From: Verrucomicrobiaceae bacterium | Lineage (GTDB): Bacteria > Verrucomicrobiota > Verrucomicrobiae > Verrucomicrobiales > Akkermansiaceae | Assembly (NCBI GenBank): GCA_947372405.1 | Contig: CANBTO010000090.1 | Coordinates: forward strand, 1 to 12,449 | Direction of reading: 5' to 3' | DNA length: 12,449 bases | Shown here: positions 1 to 6,564 of the stretch, in pieces | How the letters are laid out: the number at the start of each line of letters is the position of its first letter | Position numbering within the stretch: position 1 is the stretch's first letter | Notes under the pieces: model-generated | Database searches by the model: none | Seen by the model: only the letters and a program-made list of their open reading frames with translations | What the model was told of the DNA's origin: nothing | Program-made: the position numbers and the translations under genes

Positions 1-36
1 CCGGCAGAATGGCGTAATTCCGGAGAAATCTGCCGG
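1..36 (+). terminator. Inverted repeat at window edge, possible terminator of the preceding gene
   Basis: CCGGCAGA at 1-8 is the exact reverse complement of TCTGCCGG at 29-36 and is followed by TTTCTG. The 20-base loop is long for an intrinsic terminator and the T tract is short. It may instead be part of the leader of the next gene. No coding region before it is visible. Confidence 0.35.
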
Positions 37-74
37 TTTCTGCAGCAAGCGGGCGGTTTGAAACGATCTAACAT

Positions 75-139
75 CCTGAGGTCCGCCTCAGGAAACATGC
101 CGGACTGGAAGAGTAATCCGGTGGGAATCCATTGCCGGA
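75..139 (+). other. Two hairpins in the leader of the first secreted-protein gene
   Basis: CCTGAG (75-80) pairs with CTCAGG (87-92) around a 6-base loop. TCCGG (117-121) pairs with CCGGA (135-139), with TGG/CCA able to extend it inside. The second hairpin contains GGTGGGAATCC, which recalls part of the cobalamin riboswitch core, but the rest of that riboswitch is not found downstream. The segment may be a structured leader or DNA upstream of the promoter. No gene is supported in 1-247. Confidence 0.35.
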
Positions 140-150
140 AGAGACTGCCG

Positions 151-210
151 CTGTGCATGGATTTGGTTACAGTGCGCAAAATTTGCGGAGTGCTTTACTC
201 TTCATGGGAT
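151..210 (+). promoter_or_regulatory. Conserved upstream element, copy A
   Basis: This segment aligns without gaps to 3870-3929 (copy B) and more weakly to 5438-5485 (copy C). Over the first 48 positions A and B share 39 bases, and A and C share 30. The best conserved part is an inverted repeat CGCAAAATTTGCG (175-187) followed by GAGTGCTTTACT. CGCAA lies 73 bases before the ATG here and 71 bases before it in copy B, so position as well as sequence is kept. It is most likely a promoter-proximal operator or an RNA leader element. No good sigma-70 -35/-10 pair was found inside it. Confidence 0.6.
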
Positions 211-247
211 GCGGACCATCACGTAACCAACCCGAAAGGAAAATCCC

Positions 248-3200
248 ATGGACCTAACAAAACTACTCCGAACCACAGCGAGTGCCGCCATGCTAGGCGC
301 GCTCTTATCAAGTCAGGCCAAGGCCGTAGTCCCTACCGCCTCGCCGGGAATCGTCACCATGACGGCCACGCTCAATGATTTCGCGGGTTCGACCTCGTCG
401 ACAAGCGGGCAAAGGCATGACGTCGTGATATGGGTATCCAAAGCCGACGGGACTTTCATCAAGACACTGTGGAAGCAAGGAGATGCCTCTTTCGATCCAA
501 CCGGTGTGATCGGGGATTGGGACCACTTCAACGCGTGGAACACCGCTCGTGCCGGCAGCACCGCGCTTGATGGCTTCACCGGTGCCACCTCCCAGACTTA
601 CGCCGCCACGTATCCGAACAATCCGATTTCAGTGACTTGGAACTGTCGGGATGCCAGCAACAACCTCGTCGAGGATGGAGATTACAAGTTCTTCATCCAA
701 TATGCCGAAAACAAAACCATCGGTGGTCTGCCGGAGCAGGGGCCTGTGGCCAACGGTCTGACCTGGACCAAGGGGCCAGCTTCCCAGTCGCTGACTCCGC
801 CCAACGAGGGTACCTATGGAGTGACTGCCCCAGTGGTAAACAACTTCACCAACATGTCGATCAACTGGATCTATGCGACGGTGCCCCCAACATTCACCAG
901 CAGCCCTCCGCCTTCAAGCGGATCGATGGGCACCGCCTACAACCACACCTGCACAACGACGGGCAGCGCGCCGATCACCTATTCGGTGACCTCGGGTGCC
1001 CTGCCGACCGGTCTGACCATGACGTCGGCCGGCGTCATATCCGGTGTTCCCACGGTAGCGGGTAATTTTACCGGCACGATCACCGCCGACAACGGAGTTC
1101 CTTCGAGCGCAGCGCAACCTTTCGACATCACGATCGCACAAGCGATTGTCTTTACCAGTGCCGCTCCCCCTGCCAATGGTAACCTGGCCAACACCTACAG
1201 TCACACCTGCACCGTCATCGGCACAGCCCCCGTCACCTTCACGGTTTCTTCAGGAGCCCTGCCGGATGGTCTCACACTCAGCCCTGCCGGGGCGATTTCG
1301 GGAACTCCAACGAAAATCGGCACCTACACCGGAAAAATCCAGGCGCACAACGGCATTGCCGCAGACGTCACTCAGGACTTCTCCATTCTCATCAGTCCGG
1401 CCTCGGCCGGCAGCGTCACACTGACCGCCACCATCAGCGATTACACCGCTGCAACCTCGATTCCCGCCCAGCATGACGCCGTCGTCTGGGTGACCAACGC
1501 GGCTGGCAAGTTCATCAAAACTCTTTGGAAACAGGGGCCGACGTCATACACCCACAAGGACTGGACGGATCACTTCACCGCATGGACCACCTCCCGCAAT
1601 GGCAGCGAAGTATTTGACGGCTTCACCTCCGCCACCGCGACCACCTATGTTGCCCCTAACAACCCGGTCACCGTGACATGGAACTGTCTGGATGCCAGTG
1701 GCAAGCTTGTGGATGACGGAGACTACAAGTTCTTCATCCAATACGGTGAGAACAAGAGCGTCTCAGGCGTTTCTGAGCAAGGACCACTCACTTCCGGATT
1801 GACTTGGACCAAGGGCGTCAGATCCGGTTCCGTCAATCCACCGGCCGAGGGAAACCAAGGTGCCCCCGTGCTTGGCAACAATTTCACCGGAATGTCGATC
1901 GTCTGGACTTCGAGTGTTGTCCTCGCCCCGGAAATCGTGGTCGAACAACCCGCCGGCACCGGCCTTGTGGATGGCACAGCCTCGGTGGATTTCGGTACCG
2001 AGGAAGTTGGAGATACTGGAGTCGCCAGCACGTTCACCATCAGGAATATTGGCAACGATGATCTCACCGGCCTGGCGATCACCACGGATGGTGCCAATGA
2101 CGGCGACTTTGTCGTCAGCGATCCTGGCGCAACCACGCTGGCCGCAGGAGCCTCGACCACGTTCACGGTCGCGTTCAAGCCGACTGGAGAAGGATCCCGT
2201 GTGGTCAACCTCCATATCGCGAGCAATGATGCCGATGAAAATCCGTTCGACATCGGACTCACCGGAACCGCGACCGCGCCGCCGCATGCTGAAATTGTGG
2301 TTCAGCAGCCAGTGGACACCGATCTTGTGAACGGAACGTCTTCCAGGGACTTCGGCAGCGTGAACGTGGGAGCGTCAGGAGAGGCTCTTACCTTCACCAT
2401 CAGGAGCAACGGCACGCTGGATCTCACCGGCCTGGCGATCACCAAGGACGGTGCCAACGCCGCGGATTTCGTTGTCAGCGATCCTGGCGCGACCACACTG
2501 CCTGCCGGAATATCCACCACATTCACCGTGACGTTTGCTCCGGGTGGTGCTGGTCCACGTGCGGCAGTCATCCACATCGCAAGCAATGATACGGATGACA
2601 ACCCGTTCGATGTCCAACTCACGGGAACCGCTACCTTGGCTCCGCATGCCGAAATCGTGGTTCAACAGCCAGTGGACACCGATCTTGTGAACGGCACGGC
2701 TTCCAAGGACTTCGGCAGCGTCAAGGTGGGTCTGACCGGAGAGGCTGTCACCTTCACCATCAAGAGCACCGGCACGGCGGATCTCACCGGCCTGGCGATC
2801 ACCAAGGACGGTGCCAACGCCGCGGATTTCGTTGTCAGCGATCCTGGTGCGACCACTCTGACTCCCGGAACGTCCACGACCTTCACAGTGATGTTTGCGC
2901 CGGGTGCCATTGGTGCACGTGTAGCAGCCATCCATATCGCGAGCAATGATCTGACTGATAATCCGTTCGATATCGCGCTTGCCGGAACGGCGTCTCCGCC
3001 ACCGGCTCCGGAGATCGTCATTACCGGACCGCTCTTGGCGGATCTGCGCGACGGCATTGCAACCCGGGCCTTCGGAAAAGTGCTGGTCGGCGAAACCGGA
3101 ATGGTGAAAACCTTCACCATCAAGAACTCCGGTGACGCGAATCTCACCGGCCTGTCGATCACCTTGGATGGAGCCAATCCGGACGATTATGTGGTCACCG

Positions 3201-3718
3201 GCCCGGTTGCAACCATGCTTGCGCCAGGCGAAAGCACGACCTTCGACATCGCCTTCAAACCGGCGACAGACGGGAAGAAATCAGCCACCCTGCACATACT
3301 CAGCAATGATTCCGATGAGAGCTCCTTTGACATCCAGCTGACGGGAACGGCGGTAACTCCGGAACCCGAAATCGTCGTGGAGAACCCGATCGGCAGCGGC
3401 CTCAGGGACGGCATTGCGAAGAGAAGTTTTGGAACCGTGACTGTAGGAAAATACAGCTTTTCCAAGGTCATTACGGTCAAGAACGTCGGAGGAGCGGATC
3501 TGACCGATCTGGCGATCACCAAAGACGGCGCCCAAGCATCCGACTTCCTGACAACCGCGCTTGGCAAGAAAACGTTGGCTCCAGGTGAAAGCACCACGTT
3601 CAAAATCACCTTCAAGCCAGGTGACGTGGGAACCCGCAATGCGGCCATCCATATCAAGAGCAACGATGCGAACGAAAATCCGTTCGACATCAGTGTCACC
3701 GGTATGGGCGTCAAATAA
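248..3718 (+). CDS. Secreted DUF2271-like / He_PIG / choice-of-anchor D repeat protein
   Basis: An 1156-aa protein whose function is not known. A Sec signal peptide (about 1-26, ending SSQAKA) is followed by a DUF2271-like module (about 34-210), two He_PIG-type Ig modules (about 214-297 and 299-384), a second DUF2271-like module (about 388-559) and five choice-of-anchor D/ASH-like repeats of about 120 aa (from 562, 682, 802, 922 and 1041). The DUF2271 call rests on the order HDVVIWV..DG.FIKTL, W..HF.AW, DGFT.AT, W-N-C-.-D and DGDYKFFIQYAEN. Both copies keep one cysteine in the WNC motif (Cys133, Cys480). Repeats carry the usual FTI.N.G, LA.G.STTFTV.F.P and SND...NPFDI signatures. AAAGGA seven bases before the ATG supports the start. 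No heme motif, sorting signal or C-terminal anchor is visible. Likely periplasmic or extracellular. The neighbouring electron-transfer genes suggest a redox-linked or scaffold role, but that is inference. Confidence 0.85.
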   Translation: MDLTKLLRTTASAAMLGALLSSQAKAVVPTASPGIVTMTATLNDFAGSTSSTSGQRHDVVIWVSKADGTFIKTLWKQGDASFDPTGVIGDWDHFNAWNTARAGSTALDGFTGATSQTYAATYPNNPISVTWNCRDASNNLVEDGDYKFFIQYAENKTIGGLPEQGPVANGLTWTKGPASQSLTPPNEGTYGVTAPVVNNFTNMSINWIYATVPPTFTSSPPPSSGSMGTAYNHTCTTTGSAPITYSVTSGALPTGLTMTSAGVISGVPTVAGNFTGTITADNGVPSSAAQPFDITIAQAIVFTSAAPPANGNLANTYSHTCTVIGTAPVTFTVSSGALPDGLTLSPAGAISGTPTKIGTYTGKIQAHNGIAADVTQDFSILISPASAGSVTLTATISDYTAATSIPAQHDAVVWVTNAAGKFIKTLWKQGPTSYTHKDWTDHFTAWTTSRNGSEVFDGFTSATATTYVAPNNPVTVTWNCLDASGKLVDDGDYKFFIQYGENKSVSGVSEQGPLTSGLTWTKGVRSGSVNPPAEGNQGAPVLGNNFTGMSIVWTSSVVLAPEIVVEQPAGTGLVDGTASVDFGTEEVGDTGVASTFTIRNIGNDDLTGLAITTDGANDGDFVVSDPGATTLAAGASTTFTVAFKPTGEGSRVVNLHIASNDADENPFDIGLTGTATAPPHAEIVVQQPVDTDLVNGTSSRDFGSVNVGASGEALTFTIRSNGTLDLTGLAITKDGANAADFVVSDPGATTLPAGISTTFTVTFAPGGAGPRAAVIHIASNDTDDNPFDVQLTGTATLAPHAEIVVQQPVDTDLVNGTASKDFGSVKVGLTGEAVTFTIKSTGTADLTGLAITKDGANAADFVVSDPGATTLTPGTSTTFTVMFAPGAIGARVAAIHIASNDLTDNPFDIALAGTASPPPAPEIVITGPLLADLRDGIATRAFGKVLVGETGMVKTFTIKNSGDANLTGLSITLDGANPDDYVVTGPVATMLAPGESTTFDIAFKPATDGKKSATLHILSNDSDESSFDIQLTGTAVTPEPEIVVENPIGSGLRDGIAKRSFGTVTVGKYSFSKVITVKNVGGADLTDLAITKDGAQASDFLTTALGKKTLAPGESTTFKITFKPGDVGTRNAAIHIKSNDANENPFDISVTGMGVK
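1931..3717 (+). repeat. Five in-frame tandem ASH-like repeat units of 357-360 bp
   Basis: Units begin at the GAAATCGTGGT-like codons at 1931, 2291, 2651, 3011 and 3368, giving spacings of 360, 360, 360 and 357 bases. Units 2 and 3 are nearly identical over long stretches at DNA level (for example around 2420-2490 against 2780-2850). This points to a recent internal duplication, whereas units 1, 4 and 5 have diverged. Confidence 0.85.
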
Positions 3719-3761
3719 TCGATGGCCCACGCAGGATCTTAAAACGCAAACCTAGACTTCG

Positions 3762-3794
3762 CGCCGCCGGGTTCCATTCCCGGCGGCGTTTCTG
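3762..3794 (+). terminator. Rho-independent terminator after the first secreted-protein gene
   Basis: CGCCGCCGGG (3762-3771) pairs perfectly with CCCGGCGGCG (3779-3788) around a 7-base loop and is followed by TTTCTG. The 10-bp GC-rich stem sits 43 bases after the stop codon. The T tract is short. Confidence 0.8.
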
Positions 3795-3805
3795 TGAACC
3801 GGATG

Positions 3806-3849
3806 ATCACGGTGCCGACATGGTGAAGCTGGCTGGCTTGCTCCGTGAT
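3806..3849 (+). other. Inverted repeat between terminator and upstream element
   Basis: ATCACGG (3806-3812) is the reverse complement of CCGTGAT (3843-3849), with 30 bases between them. It lies just ahead of copy B of the upstream element, as the leader hairpins at 75-139 lie ahead of copy A. The sequences themselves are not similar, so the meaning is uncertain. Confidence 0.3.
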
Positions 3850-3869
3850 TGAAGCAACCGCCAGTGCCA

Positions 3870-3929
3870 CTGCGCATGGAATTGTTTAGTCTACGCAAGA
3901 TTTGCGGAGTCCTTTACTGCCTCGGGGAA
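3870..3929 (+). promoter_or_regulatory. Conserved upstream element, copy B
   Basis: Ungapped match to 151-210 (39 of the first 48 bases) and to 5438-5485 (32 of 48). The core is CGCAAGATTTGCGGAGT followed by CCTTTACT. The flanking intergenic DNA is not alignable with that around copy A, so the conservation is local and probably functional rather than a leftover of the gene duplication alone. A second half-palindrome (GCAT..A.TTG) precedes the core by 21 bases, about two helical turns. That spacing would suit tandem binding of a dimeric regulator. Confidence 0.6.
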
Positions 3930-3964
3930 GAGCGTAGTAGTGGTGCGAATCCAAACGAAAACTC

Positions 3965-5254
3965 ATGAAAAAGTTGCTTCTTATCCCAGTCAGCGCCGCT
4001 CTGCTCGGCGCATGCATGCTTAGTCCGGAAATGCTCGCTCAAACACCCGGAAGCGTCAGTGTGACCGCAACGATCAGTGATACTGGTTACGGCCCGGAAC
4101 ACTGGGTGGTGGTGTGGGTGACCAACGCCAACACCGGGGCCTACGTGCGGACCATCCGCAAACAGTCCTTCGAACCCCAGGGCACCCATTGGAACGACCA
4201 TTGCGATGTGTGGTATGCCGCTGCGGATCTCGCCACCAGCACCGACAACTTCGCCGTCGCCGCAGATGGCTTCACCGGGGCCACGGCCTCAGATTACGCG
4301 GCGCCCAACAGTCCGTTCACCCAGACATGGGATTGCACGGACGCGAATGGCAACACGGTGCCTGATGGCAACTACAAGATCTGGATTCAATATGCTGAAA
4401 ACGATGACAGCCAGCCAGGTCCGGTCACAACCAATGGTCTTCTTTGGACCAAGGGTCCGAACGACGACATGGTCAATCCGAACGATCAGGATACCAACTT
4501 CACCAACATGTCGATCAAATGGACGGCCGCGGTTGTCAAAGCCCCGGAAATCGCCGTGGAGCAGCCGTTGGGTAACGATCTGACCGATGGCAGCGCTACG
4601 GTGAATCTGGGATCCTTGCTTGTCGGGAAAACCGGACCAGCGGTGAATTTCACCATCAAGAACAAGGGAGATGCCACTCTCACAGGTTTGGACATCAACA
4701 AGGATGGCACCAATACCAATGACTTCGTCGTGTCCGCGCTGAATGCGACTTCGCTGGCACCTGGAGACACCATGACGTTCAGTGTGACGTTTACTCCCAA
4801 ATCACAGGGTCCTCGCAGCGCCGCGATTCACATCACCAGCAACGATGCGGATGAAAATCCGTTCGACATCCAGTTGACGGCAACCGCAAGGGCGCTGACC
4901 CCGGAAATCGTCGTCCAGCAACCGGTCGGCAGCGGAATGACGGATGGTGTTGCAAAAAGGGATTTCGGCACTGTGATCGTCGGCAAAACCGGCAATGCGA
5001 AAACCTTCACCATCAAAAACATCGGAACCGGCAATCTGAGTCACCTTGCGATTACGAAGAACGGCACCAATGCCGCCAACTTCATCGTGACCCAGCCTGC
5101 GAAGACCTTGTTGACTCCCGGAACTTCCACGACCTTTACGGTGACCTTCAAACCCACCGCGATAGGCAGCCGCGTTGCGGCCATCCACATCAAGAGCAAT
5201 GATGCGAACGAGAATCCGTTCGACATCAATCTTACAGGTCTGGGCGCGAAATGA
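3965..5254 (+). CDS. Secreted DUF2271-like protein with two choice-of-anchor D repeats
   Basis: A 429-aa paralogue of the protein at 248-3718, with function unknown. The N-terminus (MKKLLL, then a hydrophobic run) contains LLGAC with Cys17, a plausible lipobox, so it may be a lipoprotein; cleavage by signal peptidase I near MLAQ is the alternative. One DUF2271-like module spans about 30-190 (EHWVVVWV, HWNDH, DGFTGAT, TWDCTDANG with Cys124, DGNYKIWIQYAEN). Two ASH-like repeats follow, from 195 and 314. It lacks the He_PIG modules and the second DUF2271 module of its neighbour. Its first repeat best resembles the neighbour's first and its last resembles the neighbour's last (both end in SNDANENPFDI plus a Gly-rich tail). 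No clear Shine-Dalgarno site precedes the ATG; the start is chosen for the signal peptide and for the conserved distance to the upstream element. Confidence 0.85.
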   Translation: MKKLLLIPVSAALLGACMLSPEMLAQTPGSVSVTATISDTGYGPEHWVVVWVTNANTGAYVRTIRKQSFEPQGTHWNDHCDVWYAAADLATSTDNFAVAADGFTGATASDYAAPNSPFTQTWDCTDANGNTVPDGNYKIWIQYAENDDSQPGPVTTNGLLWTKGPNDDMVNPNDQDTNFTNMSIKWTAAVVKAPEIAVEQPLGNDLTDGSATVNLGSLLVGKTGPAVNFTIKNKGDATLTGLDINKDGTNTNDFVVSALNATSLAPGDTMTFSVTFTPKSQGPRSAAIHITSNDADENPFDIQLTATARALTPEIVVQQPVGSGMTDGVAKRDFGTVIVGKTGNAKTFTIKNIGTGNLSHLAITKNGTNAANFIVTQPAKTLLTPGTSTTFTVTFKPTAIGSRVAAIHIKSNDANENPFDINLTGLGAK

Positions 5255-5261
5255 CGGATTC

Positions 5262-5292
5262 GGATCCGCCGGTCAACCCGGCGGATCCTTCC
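5262..5292 (+). terminator. Rho-independent terminator after the second secreted-protein gene
   Basis: GGATCCGCCGG (5262-5272) pairs with CCGGCGGATCC (5278-5288) around TCAAC and is followed by TTCCTTAG. The stem starts seven bases after the stop codon. Confidence 0.75.
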
Positions 5293-5319
5293 TTAGCCTT
5301 GAAAAGTCACCTTCAAAAG

Positions 5320-5351
5320 AAGCCGCCGCCTCAACAGCGAGCGGCTTTTTT
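5320..5351 (+). terminator. Second, tandem terminator
   Basis: AAGCCGC (5320-5326) pairs with GCGGCTT (5341-5347). An inner CGC/GCG pair and one bulged A complete the stem, and the T run after it reaches 5351. Two terminators in a row suggest that read-through into the porin-cytochrome operon is well blocked. Confidence 0.75.
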
Positions 5352-5437
5352 AGTCTCCGATCCTGGCCGTCGCGATTTCTTCTGATAGACTGCGGGCCGG
5401 TCCGTTAGAAACCGGATTTCGGCCTCTTCGGCGGGCG

Positions 5438-5485
5438 CTGCGCATCAATTTGCGTTTGCTGTGCAAGTTTCGCTGAAACCTTTCC
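5438..5485 (+). promoter_or_regulatory. Conserved upstream element, copy C (diverged)
   Basis: Aligns without gaps to copy B (32 of 48 bases) and copy A (30 of 48). Bases kept in all three include CTG.GCAT, the following A.TTG, GCAA..TT.GC.GA and CTTT.C. It lies about 270 bases before the first start codon of the porin-cytochrome operon, further than in the other copies (about 97), so the transcript may have a long leader or the promoter may be elsewhere. The palindrome of copies A and B is less perfect here, while the first half-site becomes CGCA..TGCG. Confidence 0.45.
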
Positions 5486-5508
5486 GAGTCTTGCGGGACT
5501 GTTTATAC

Positions 5509-5605
5509 GATAGCCAATCCTATCAGGATTTCTGTTTCACCCGATGAAGGAACCCATGTTCAACTCGCCAGCACCTCAACGGGAAGACAGGACTTTAAGG
5601 TTCCT
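5509..5605 (+). other. Leader of the porin-cytochrome operon with possible alternative hairpins
   Basis: The 356 bases from 5352 to 5707 hold no supported gene. GATAG/CTATC (5509-5513 with 5520-5524) and AATCCT/AGGATT (5516-5521 with 5525-5530) overlap and cannot form together. AGGAACC (5548-5554) pairs with GGTTCCT (5599-5605). These may form a structured 5' leader. No known riboswitch class was recognised. Confidence 0.3.
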
Positions 5606-5624
5606 GCGGGTGGATTTTTCCCCA

Positions 5625-5654
5625 TTGACAGGCCTGCACGATGCCGGGTATCCA
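5625..5654 (+). promoter_or_regulatory. Weak sigma-70-like promoter candidate
   Basis: A perfect -35 hexamer TTGACA (5625-5630) is followed after 18 bases by TATCCA (5649-5654), a poor -10 match. It lies about 55 bases before the cytochrome start codon and is the best conventional promoter candidate in this gap. Sigma-factor consensus in this lineage may differ. Confidence 0.3.
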
Positions 5655-5707
5655 TGTTCTGATAGCTTGATGGAAATTAGTTAAAACCGTTTCAGATCAT
5701 AAAACCT

Positions 5708-6544
5708 ATGAAAACCTTCTGGAGACTTCCACGCGTTCCAAACATAAGTCGATGGTTTCTGCTTAAAAAGGAAAGTCTGGTGTGGCTGGCGGGAGGAGGA
5801 GCTTCTGCGGCTTTGATCCTGATTTCCTGCTCCACCTCTTCGCGGGTCATGATGGCTCCGCCCGCCATTGCGGGTGCCACCTATATCGGTTCCGAAGCCT
5901 GCGCCGAGTGCCACGACAAGATCTCCAAGGACTTCCACACGGCGGAACATGCGAAGCTCCAGGCCAAGGGCGAGAACGCCAAGGACATGGGTTGCGAGTC
6001 CTGCCACGGACCGGGCAGCAAGCACAAGGACTCGGGCGGTGGGCTCAAGACCATCGTCAATCCCGGGAAATCCCCTGAGGCCTGCATGCAGTGCCATCTT
6101 GATGTCAAGGCCCAGTTCAGCCTCCCATACAGCCACCAGGTGCTGTCGGGCAAGATGAGCTGCACCGATTGTCACAATCCTCACAAAGGGTCGGCCATCA
6201 AGGGTGGCGGCGTGCAGATGACGGGCAAAAACGAAACCTGCGCGCAATGCCACACACAGCAGCGTGGTCCCTTCGTCTTCCCGCATGATGCGGTTCGCGA
6301 CGGCTGCACGTCATGCCACAGCCCGCACGGTTCGGTGAACCAGAAGATGCTGACCGAACGAAACTCCAACCTGTGCCTTAAGTGTCACTTCCAGCAACAG
6401 CTCGGAGCCGCTGGATCGGACGCGATCATGATCGGTGGAAACTTCCATACCGGCAGCAGCAGGTTGAGCCGGGGCACCTGCTGGACGGCGGGCTGCCATG
6501 AGGCGGTTCACGGTTCGAACGTCAGCAATCTGCTCAGGAACTAA
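5708..6544 (+). CDS. Octaheme DmsE/MtrA-like c-type cytochrome, probable lipoprotein
   Basis: A 278-aa periplasmic or outer-membrane cytochrome expected to carry electrons through the barrel encoded next. Seven CxxCH heme motifs start at Cys65, 96, 126, 152, 178, 200 and 223. An eighth site has the spacing CX4CH (Cys258, Cys263, His264), in CWTAGCH followed by VHGSN, typical of the C-terminus of DmsE-type cytochromes. That family and MtrA usually have ten hemes, so this is a shorter version. A basic N-terminus and a hydrophobic stretch lead to LILISC with Cys41, a good lipobox, so lipid anchoring is likely. The porin gene follows after 20 bases and they are probably one operon. No Shine-Dalgarno site is obvious; the start is chosen because the signal sequence follows it. 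The eight-heme count is seen directly; the conduit role is inferred from family and context. Confidence 0.9.
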   Translation: MKTFWRLPRVPNISRWFLLKKESLVWLAGGGASAALILISCSTSSRVMMAPPAIAGATYIGSEACAECHDKISKDFHTAEHAKLQAKGENAKDMGCESCHGPGSKHKDSGGGLKTIVNPGKSPEACMQCHLDVKAQFSLPYSHQVLSGKMSCTDCHNPHKGSAIKGGGVQMTGKNETCAQCHTQQRGPFVFPHDAVRDGCTSCHSPHGSVNQKMLTERNSNLCLKCHFQQQLGAAGSDAIMIGGNFHTGSSRLSRGTCWTAGCHEAVHGSNVSNLLRN

Positions 6545-6564
6545 CAACTTAATATCCCCATCCC

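Noticed and set aside
165..190. Sigma-54 promoter in copies A and B of the upstream element
   Set aside because: TTTGCG could serve as the -12 part, but the required GG at the -24 part is absent in both copies.
58..210. Cobalamin riboswitch ahead of the first gene
   Set aside because: GGTGGGAATCC and a CCGCTGTG stretch recall the B12 riboswitch core, but spacing between them is too long and no AGTCAGGA.ACCTGCC-like segment follows. The downstream gene is not a typical B12-regulated gene. A covariance-model search for the cobalamin family would settle it.
151..240. Cyclic-di-GMP (GEMM) riboswitch
   Set aside because: GCGCAAA near a cytochrome cluster suggested it, but the tetraloop/receptor arrangement and the conserved ACGCAAAG...GGGCAAACC order are not present in copy A, B or C.
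1931..3717. CRISPR or other DNA-level repeat array
   Set aside because: The 360-base periodicity is in frame and encodes conserved protein repeats; it is explained by tandem ASH-like domains.
313..3730. Long reverse-strand reading frames opposite the first secreted-protein gene
   Set aside because: They mirror the codon pattern of the repeat protein and have no family-like features or start signals. They are shadows of the + strand gene.
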